A DNA stretch of 64,000 nt, from positions 30,386,192-30,450,191 of the forward strand of contig NC_052506.1 in NCBI RefSeq assembly GCF_014356525.2, in the 5' to 3' direction. Within the stretch, counting starts at the first letter, position 1. Every line of letters starts with the position of its first letter. Positions 57,101 to 64,000 of the stretch are shown here, piece after piece. The DNA is from Nilaparvata lugens (Eukaryota > Arthropoda > Insecta > Hemiptera > Delphacidae). Below the pieces are notes generated by a model. It was given only the letters and a program-made list of their open reading frames with translations, was not told the origin of the DNA and made no database searches. The position numbers and the translations under genes are program-made.

Positions 57101-60100
57101 TTGGAAGCAATTGTCTAGAAAATCTCAAACTTCTCCGTGGAAATGAGCTGGTGCACCGTCGTTCTGAAAGTAGAAGGTCACTTGTTCATCTTGTTCAGCT
57201 ACATGACGGTGCAACAGCTTATTCCCACGGAAATGTTTGGGATTTTTTAGGCATTCGCTTTCAACTTCGCTGGATTGTCCGTGCAGGCGGCCAATTGCAT
57301 GGCCACCTCGCTCACCGGATTTAACACCAATGAATTTCCTCATGTGGAGTTTTATTAAGGATAAGGTTTACGTCCCGCCTTTACCAGACAATCTTAATCA
57401 CCTCCGAAATCGGATCACATTCGGATCGCTGCGGTTTGCACAAGTTACGCCTGATATGCTAGTACGAGTGTGGCAAGAAATCGAATATCGGTGGAATGTA
57501 CCTATGTCGCATCACCAACGGCTGTCACATCGAACCAAAATAACACCCACACCTCAAAATTGAAGTGTTTTGTAACAAAATGACATCTTTCTCAATTCTT
57601 TGAGTAATTAAAATGAATATTTATGTGCTTTCAAAGTTGTATAGTCCTTTTATAATCACAATGTATATTGAAATATATATTTAGGCCTATATGAGTTAGT
57701 TATATTGTATTTTATAGAATAAATAAATGTATATTTGAATTAGGGATGGGTATCGAAAGACAAAACATCGATGTTTTGAACATCGATGTTTTTTTCATCC
57801 TAACATCGATAAGTGAAAAACATCGAACAGTAAACATCGATGTTTTTAAACATCGTTTATTGCCCTACGTTTTTATGGATGATACATAAAAAAGGGGGTG
57901 TGCTTGCAATTTATATTGCAGTTCTGATTTTTTAATATATTATTTGGGTACATAAGATGAGTCCAGAACCAATTTCTTCATGCAAGATTTCCTTGTGCTA
58001 GATACAGGATAGCCCAAAAATCTCGTATTTTCGGCTCATTTTCCAGTTTTCAGCTATTTTTGCCAAATCTCTCCCAGATTATAAAATTCTGAAAAAATGA
58101 GATCACTCGGAACTCTCTATCTCCAATGAGTACTTAGTTATTATTTTTCAAAAATGATTGAAATTTGAAGAAAAAATCAATTTTGATGAATTTTAGTTTT
58201 TGATCAACAATATCTCCCAATTGTTACAATTTAGATGTATATTTCAAAATCCCTCTAGGCGTATTTTTGTGCTATACAATCTGAGATCAGGTAGAGCGCT
58301 CTATGTCATATAGATTTCCAGGTACACCTGACAACAATGCTCCTTGTACCGTATTGTGAATAACACCTAATTTTCAGCTTCAACCATCATCACCATCTAC
58401 TTTGTCCTCACATTGATATTTCGCACAATGACATAAGTTCATGGGTAAGAATCACCCGTTAGATGCACTTCATTTTAGTATTTCCTAGTAGAGGCACGGT
58501 TAAGGACACCTCAAAAATCAAAATTTCAAACACTTATAATTTACTTTTGACACAATGCTCATATTTCATCGTACTACACTTCATTCTTCTCGGCTCGCCG
58601 AGGCGGTTCAAAATCATGCATCAACAGTCAAATTCGGTCAAAAAATAGAAAATTTATTGTTGAGTGTAGTTACTTAAGCCCATATTCAATATATAAGAAA
58701 TGGCCAATTTCTATATTCAAAGCTATGTATCTCGGTAACCCCTCATTAAAAATTATTACATGATCTTGAAATATGTACAATAGAATTTTCTATTTCATCT
58801 GCTGTAAGCAATTCATGGAAATATAATTATGTTCTTGAAGTGAGATTTGATTGTTGAAAAAAATCCGGAAATTGTAGATATTTTTCTCATATTAACGGTT
58901 TTGGCAGTTCTATGATAGCGAAAAGTGATTCAAGATGGATTTTAGTAGGCCACTGAGCTCGTAGAGGATGAATATTTATCTACAATTTGTAATCAATCGT
59001 GAGTTTCTATGATTTATCAGACTCGTTTTAGAAACTTTTGATCAACAGTAAAATTACAAAAAAATGTAAAAACTGAAATCGCCATTTTAAAAATCTTAGC
59101 TTCCAAATTGTTTTGGAATCGAAAGTATTATTTATTGAAGTGGGTAGAGGGGGAAAATTTTCACATTCTCACTAGATTTGGAAGTTTTATCAGAAGTATT
59201 TCACAAGACATGCAACTTTGAATATAGAAATTCGTCATTTTTTGTGTATTGGAATATGGGCTTAAGTACACTCAACAATAAATTTTCCATTTTTCAACCG
59301 AATTTGACTTATTATGCATGATTTTGAACCGTCGTGACGAGCCGAGAAGGATGAAGTCTGATGAAATCTGAGCATTGTGTCAAAAGTTATGTGTTTGAAA
59401 TTTTGATCCTTGAGGTGTCCTTAAGCGCGCCTCTCCACTAAGAAATACTGAAATGAAGTGTATCTTACGGGTGATTCTCATAGAACATAATCTCAAGAAC
59501 TTATGTCGTTGTGCGAAATACCAATGTGAGGACAATGTAGTTGGTGATGATGCTTGAAGCTGAAAACTAGGTGTTTTTCACAATACAAGGAGCATTGTCA
59601 GGTGTATCTGGAATATGAGATAGAGCGCTCTACCTGATCTCAGATTGTAGAGCAAAAAAAGAGCTTCTAAAGTGACTACAATTTTATCTGGAGCTATTGT
59701 TCCAATATTCTAACAGTTACTAACTGGAATCACAGCAATTTTGGACTTGTGGTATTCAAGTAACAGTCTTTCGAATAATTGAAGTCAAGTTGTGACTAGA
59801 AAGATACATCAACTCTAGTTCACAAGATTTTTCATTTTCATGGTCTAGTCTGAAACCTTTCGGAATATCCTCGAGGATTCGGTCTTGAAATTTCACTCAA
59901 AGCTAATTTTAGCAATCATTGATACTCATATCGTATTCATTCAATAAATGATAGATTTTTAGGAAATGGAAATGGATTAAGTTTTTTTATATTGATATCT
60001 GCACTCCTTACAATACGAGGACCTCTTTTCCAGAGCTAGATTAGTTAGTGTTAAACACATGTTGAGGAAATAATTGTAGTAAGAAAAAACTCTATCTTCC

Positions 60101-63100
60101 TAAGAAACGAAGAATCCGACCTCTTATTCAATTCTAAATAACTAACTATCTAACCTTGACACGGACCACAGAAGTAATGTAAATCTTCAAGAGTATCCAA
60201 CAGTCTCACATAAAAATACAGAGAGCCTGATTGAAAAATGAGAATTGCAATCTGCAGGAAATCAAAACTTATGCGAGATCTTTCACAAGAGTGATCTATA
60301 TTCACGAAAAACACTTAACAGAATACTACACTAAATATGATAGAGATAATGATTGTAATTCTGTTACTATTGCTTATTGCTCTCAAGATAATCCTCTTCA
60401 AACAAAAATATAAAAAAAAATTGTATCAAATTAAAAAATTACAATTGTTTTTACTTTTTAGTTGGGAAAAACATCGGATGACCGATGTGTAGGTAAAACC
60501 ATCGATAAGTGAAAAACATCGAACAGTAAACATCGATGTTAAAAACATCGATGTTTGATGTTGAAACATCGATGTATCGATACCCATCCCTAATTTGAAT
60601 ATAGATAAAAGATTATAAAAATCATTTCAATATGTTCATTAATCACTAAACTTAGTCATGTGAGCGCAAAGCGTCACATGCTTTGTTAAATCACTTGTCA
60701 ACAATGCAATTTTCAAAAAACCTCATGTCATGAAAGGTGAATAACAGTACCGGATCTTTGAACCGGATTTCTCTGATACTATTTTTGAGATAGAATATTA
60801 TAATTCCAATAAGAATAATTATAAAGAACTTGGACCATCCAAAATCTTAATAAAAAGAATGGATGTCGAGATTGATTGTTGGAGAGCATTAAAAGTCTCA
60901 ACTCCGCCTAATAAAGAATGTTATCATTACATTCCATAAAAAATATCTCAATCATGGAGTTGACATATTTTATCTCATCATGAACATTTTCATTCATGAC
61001 TTGAAATTTCTGAAATAAACACTCATATTTACCTTCTTAATATTAAACATGATACCTAGGCTACTTACATATAAAATAATATGATGAGTTTCGCGACTAT
61101 ATCTTGCAGCTCATCAAGTGTTAATGTTATTGATTAACAATCTTCAAACATCAATATCATTGAATTTTAACTGTATTATAGTTCCTAGAATGAAACATGA
61201 ATCTTCATATTTTGAAATATGAGATTCATACGGTACCTATCCTATTGTAAAAATAAAAAACTTCTATAACGTTGAATTCAATATTATTATATTCAATAAA
61301 AATAGATATTACCGTACCTTATTCATATTTCTACTGAAATATATTTATTTCTGTATCTATAAATTGATTTCCATGCTATCGTGTTTTTTTTATTATAATC
61401 GACACCATTTACTGTTTTTTTAAATCAACGTGAAAATGAATGTTACCTACCGAACTAATGACGATTGTGCTTTTAATCGTCCATGTGGAGAGGTTTGAAA
61501 AACAGCTTCAACTGTTTCTGAATACGTCAGAGATGGCTTTTTAAGTACTGTACACATTTGTTGAGATACTTTCACCTGTGAATAGAATTAAATTGAACAC
61601 TAAAAAGAGTGGATGTGTGGTCTATAATAGAATGGGTTGATAAAAATCAGAGAATATAGGCCGAATTACACCTACCGTAACACATAGTATCACAGAGAAA
61701 CTATAGGTATTCAACTAGGCTATGCTAGTATGAATTGTAGCCTAGTAATTCATCAATTTATTATGTAGCTCACCTAGTAATAGGCCTATAATGAATATGA
61801 TAACAAAATAAATGGATGGATCATCCATCTTGATTTACTTATACCTACACACAGATACCTGCTATAACAACTGCTAAAAAACAAAAGAATTTCTTTTCCA
61901 GTCACTAGTCACTAATCACTAGAATATTGAAAGATAAATAGGGATAGAGTAACAATGTTAAAATTGAAAACATGAAGAAATCGAATCATAGTAACGGCTG
62001 TGTATTTGAATATACACAAGCTTCACATTGCTGCAGTCTAGTTGGATTGAGAAAGGTGGCTCAGCCACTGAAATATTATTTTTAATATGAAAAAAAGTTG
62101 TATTATTGTTATAAAATTTGGAAATATATTACACAGTCAAGTATAGTCAAATGATTAAAGTTTATTAATGGTACCGGTGATGATAATAATCATTTCATTC
62201 GGCTATTTCAATTATGTTGTTTGCTAGAGGGATAATTTTTTTGTTTTCCCATTCATTCCATTATTGAGTATACTTTAATTCCAAAAGTCTCACTTTATAA
62301 AAACACCAATAAAAAGAAAAATACAAGATCTTACCAATAAGTGGGTTCCATGACTGCATAGTAATCCTACAAAGATAGTAGCAAAAAGGCCTTCAATGAT
62401 TCCAGCGTGTTTGAATGCAAAAGGCATGGCCAGTAGACCAGTTCCCAAGCTGGATTTGATTACATGCAATAATGCATCCAAATCGCTGTAGAAACATACA
62501 ATTCCCAAGTTATTAAATGATATTGAAAATGCAAGATTAACTATCCATCAATATAATAATATATTATCAAACTCAGCTATTTGATGAATAATTGAATCAG
62601 TAAAAAAACAATCAATTTATAGAGTCTGAAACTACGCCTAATAATTTTGATGAATTCCCCCAATGGTACAATGTAAATATTATGATTCCTCTAAAGATTT
62701 TACTTTGAAGAATAGAAAAATCTATACCCACTTTTTCTATTTTAAGGCTGTATTTATATGATAGGAAGAAGATACAAAGAAAATTATTGTAATTTCATTA
62801 GATTTGAGAAAGTTCAGTTTGAAATAAACACTCACATCTTTAATCTACGACAAATATTGACAGATTAATTTATTTATCTCATTTTTTCATTCCCTCTCAA
62901 ATGGCTATTAAATGGAAGAAGAGAATGATCAAATTCTATTATCTCCCATCAGTAAAATTATACCAGTAGGTCATAAATGATTAATGTATTTTTGAGTTAC
63001 CTATATATTTCTTTATGACTACCAACACAGAGAGTATTATAGACTTAAAAAGGCGCTGATTGTGTCATTAGCATGTTATTCAAATAGCCTTTACATAATA

Positions 63101-63222
63101 CACAAAGTATATAGTCTACTGTATTTGATTGTTGATCTTACGTAGTGGCCAGATGCATTGTGCGAGTATTAGCCTCGTTGAACACTCCATTACCAGATTG
63201 TTTGGCATTTTTTGCGTCACAA
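53894..63222 (-). CDS. SLC36-type proton-coupled amino-acid transporter (8 exons, 5' end unresolved)
   Basis: Members of this AAAP/SLC36 family symport protons with small neutral amino acids across plasma or lysosomal membranes and, in insects, influence nutrient (TOR) signalling. Joining 63222-63142, 62485-62335, 61575-61451, 56932-56848, 56107-55832, 55450-55275, 54452-54283 and 54135-53894 gives 434 residues with every junction in phase and GT-AG borders throughout. Diagnostic blocks are SSLGTGLLAMPFAFKHAGI in the first membrane helix, CGLEGIGT plus ILPVENSMKKPQHF, SITLNLPPG, and PVISLVGAVGFSTLGLFIPA near the C-terminus. About 11 hydrophobic segments fit the family topology. Length is just under the family norm because the N-terminus is incomplete. 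The first coding exon found starts inside a codon, so an upstream exon, possibly outside the window, is expected. Confidence 0.92.
54283..54452 (-). CDS. SLC36-type gene, helices 8-9 exon
   Basis: 170 bp, acceptor GTTTTTTCAG, donor GTAAGAAT. It encodes IGSTVKLLVALAILFTFGLQ and PPNRDIAYYVIRGILVVIT. Confidence 0.93.
54453..55274 (-). other. SLC36-type gene intron
   Basis: Very AT-rich, including an AT microsatellite near 55128-55150 just outside the usual splice signals. No feature inside. Confidence 0.7.
55275..55450 (-). CDS. SLC36-type gene, helix 7 exon
   Basis: 176 bp, acceptor GTTCTTGCAG, donor GTAAGTAG. It encodes ILPVENSMKKPQHFLGCPG, a membrane segment and YGDNVRDSITLNLPPG. The final TA is completed to tyrosine by the next exon. 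Confidence 0.93.
55832..56107 (-). CDS. SLC36-type gene, helices 4-6 exon
   Basis: 276 bp, acceptor TATATTTCAG, donor GTAAGTAG. It encodes IAKDDLGYDYNVRWYML, two hydrophobic segments and FKPISNFPIFFSTVICGLEG. The GLEGIGT motif at its end precedes the conserved proline-glutamate-asparagine block of the next exon. Confidence 0.93.
56848..56932 (-). CDS. SLC36-type gene, helix 3 exon
   Basis: 85 bp, acceptor TTTTTCCAG, donor GTAATTCC. It encodes KIVNAFLFLTYYGSNTAYIV and IVAATLKE. The split arginine codon from the previous exon is completed correctly. Confidence 0.9.
57063..57563. mobile_element. Two mariner-type transposase relics head to head
   Basis: On the plus strand 57190-57563 reads as transposase pieces: LHDGATAYSHGNVWDFL, WPPRSPDLTPMNFLMWSFIK, LRNRITF and WQEIEYRWNV. 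These match the second catalytic region and C-terminus of mariner-type DDE transposases, with one frame change near 57250. On the minus strand 57195-57063 reads FQNDGAPAHFHGEV then a stop and DFLDNCFQL, the same protein region. The two arms form an imperfect palindrome of about 130 bp (GGTGGCCATGCAATTGGCCA at 57078 mirrors the sequence near 57289-57308). Both copies are dead. Confidence 0.7.
57741..60592. mobile_element. Non-autonomous hAT-type element, 2852 bp, 8-bp target duplication
   Basis: Termini TAGGGATGGGTATCGA and TCGATACCCATCCCTA are perfect inverted repeats of 16 bp. They are flanked by identical octamers ATTTGAAT at 57733-57740 and 60593-60600. Both subterminal regions are packed with the palindromic word ACATCGATGT (57766-57850 and 60500-60575), probable transposase-binding sites. 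No transposase frame inside. It is inserted in the 4.5-kb intron of the SLC36-type gene and carries a long inverted repeat (58200-59700). Confidence 0.9.
58200..59700. repeat. Long inverted repeat within the hAT element, about 0.5-kb arms
   Basis: The left arm 58200-58727 matches the reverse complement of 59206-59700. Paired landmarks: CAATCTGAGATCAGGTAGAG with CTCTACCTGATCTCAGATTG, TTGTCCTCACATTG with CAATGTGAGGACAA, and TGACACAATGCTCA with TGAGCATTGTGTCA. The loop is about 480 bp. The arms have diverged a few percent to perhaps fifteen percent by eye. As intronic RNA it could fold into a long duplex. Confidence 0.8.
60601..61450 (-). other. SLC36-type gene intron, right part
   Basis: AT-rich with no feature recognised between the hAT element and the next exon. 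Confidence 0.6.
61451..61575 (-). CDS. SLC36-type gene, loop exon
   Basis: 125 bp, acceptor CTATTCACAG, donor GTAGGTAAC. It starts in phase 0 with VKVSQQMC and includes KKPSLTYSETVEAVFQ, matching the hydrophilic loop between helices 2 and 3. The next exon is 4.5 kb away. Confidence 0.9.
61576..62334 (-). other. SLC36-type gene intron
   Basis: No feature recognised. Confidence 0.7.
62335..62485 (-). CDS. SLC36-type gene, exon with helices 1-2
   Basis: 151 bp, acceptor GTTTCTACAG, donor GTAAGATC. It encodes DLDALLHVIKSSLGTGLLAM and on to CSHGTHLL, covering the family's signature first helix (SLGTG) and the second. Confidence 0.92.
62486..63141 (-). other. SLC36-type gene intron
   Basis: No feature recognised. 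Confidence 0.7.
63142..63222 (-). CDS. SLC36-type gene, first exon found (N-terminal tail)
   Basis: 81 bp, acceptor TTGTTTCAG, donor GTAAGATC. It encodes CDAKNAKQSGNGVFNEANTR and then TMHLATT, the cytoplasmic tail that leads into helix 1. An internal ATG (TMHLATT) could serve as an alternative start if the upstream exon is non-coding. Confidence 0.8.
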
Positions 63223-64000
63223 CTGAAACAAAATAATAGCTTATTAGGGATAGGATGTTCATCCATGAACAATTATTGGAAACGCTATTAGATAGTCAAT
63301 GAGGCATTCGGAAACCAATAGCAAAAATAATATAGAAAGCAATAACACATACGGTATCATAGAAGCTGGATGCTTGCTGGACAACCAATAAATGATGCTT
63401 AGCTTACATAGAGCTCCTAATAATCGTTTATGCATAGGGTCGCATTTGTGACTTATATGTGGATTGATTGAAACTTGAGAGATTTTGAAGATCACTTGGA
63501 TTACTATCCTGATCATTATATTATATCAGTGGCGTAAATTATATAGAAAACAAATTTTTGGGAGGCTGAAATATATGTGATGCTAGTGAACCCCACCTCA
63601 GGTGGAACCTCCTTCTCATGAGCCACTGACACGCAACTGCTCGGTTATTGAAAACATTATAGTTGGATTATCAAACACAAACTCATGAAGTAAATATATA
63701 ATTATATAAATTCAAATAGGAATGAAATATATAATCCGGTACTTACGTGAGTCAGATTAATTTTATGTCTGCTATGTTCCATAATAATGTTTTTGTATAG
63801 TTTTCCATGAATAATATAATACCATATTTCATTCAGAAATCAATCACAGAATCTATTCATACTTGCCACCTGCTCTAAATTAATTCATTGTAGAATCATT
63901 TAACCCTCAATAAATTCATATGAATTATTTGAGTTAGTTAGACAAATAGGCCTATACTTATGTTTATTTGTATTTCAATTATATCATCAATTCAGGTTCA
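63223..64000. other. Upstream intron or promoter region of the SLC36-type gene
   Basis: Apart from the donor above, nothing convincing. An 85-codon minus-strand frame at 63259-63516 is rich in hydrophobic residues but has no family resemblance and no splice support. Confidence 0.3.
63747..63790 (-). promoter_or_regulatory. Candidate upstream (5' non-coding) exon donor of the SLC36-type gene
   Basis: CTGACTCAC followed by GTAAGTACC is a strong minus-strand donor 0.5 kb upstream of the first coding exon. The frame needed to join the next exon has a TGA six bases before the donor, so this exon would be non-coding, with translation then starting at the internal ATG of 63142-63222. Exon start unknown. 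Confidence 0.25.

Noticed and set aside
63259..63516. 85-codon minus-strand ORF as an N-terminal transporter exon
   Set aside because: No SLC36 N-terminal resemblance, no donor at its 3' side and ends in a stop.
63526..63632. Short hAT-like element (CAGTGGCGTAA ... GCCACTG)
   Set aside because: Ends resemble the element at 47986-48975, but flanking octamers do not match and the interior is too short to judge.

Overview
This window is AT-rich, repeat-dense, intron-bearing eukaryotic DNA, most likely from an insect. Supporting signs are spliced genes with GT-AG introns, jockey/CR1-type and RTE-like non-LTR retrotransposons, hAT-, Harbinger- and mariner-type DNA elements, and a degenerate insertion of a virga/nege-like RNA-virus helicase. 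Endogenised virga/nege-like sequences are documented in hemipteran genomes, so a planthopper-like hemipteran is my best guess. That is inference, not proof.

Layout. 1-2.0 kb: a near-perfect direct duplication (about 773 bp per copy) flanking a probable 64-bp coding exon on the minus strand. 2-6.5 kb: mostly featureless, with two weak exon candidates. 6.5-15.2 kb: two minus-strand non-LTR retrotransposons head to tail. The first (6.5-9.7 kb) has an almost intact ORF2 with one stop codon. The second (9.7-15.2 kb) keeps a zinc-knuckle gag and a decayed reverse transcriptase, but about 1.9 kb of viral superfamily-1 helicase sequence sits where the end of gag and the front of the endonuclease should be. 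15.2-36.4 kb: intergenic or intronic DNA with dispersed repeats, small inverted-repeat elements, two LINE fragments and a few candidate exons. 36.4-52 kb: nested DNA transposons. A 2.4-kb foldback carries a 1.0-kb Harbinger-like element, and a second copy of the same family has been inflated to 7.0 kb by insertions, among them a 2.7-kb inverted-repeat element with a decayed unknown gene and a 990-bp hAT element. Near 42.6-43.1 kb a GC-rich segment has two good splice donors on the minus strand and may be a promoter with alternative first exons.

53.8-63.2 kb holds the one clear host gene: an SLC36-type (proton-coupled amino-acid transporter, AAAP superfamily) gene on the minus strand. I resolved eight coding exons with consistent splice phases, giving 434 residues to the stop codon and a polyadenylation hexamer 40 bp further on. 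The extreme 5' end is unresolved. Its largest intron (4.5 kb) carries a head-to-head mariner relic and a 2.85-kb hAT element that contains a further 0.5-kb-arm inverted repeat, so the pre-mRNA could form long hairpins.

No rRNA, tRNA or CRISPR array was recognised. Coordinates of repeats without target-site duplications are accurate only to some tens of bases.
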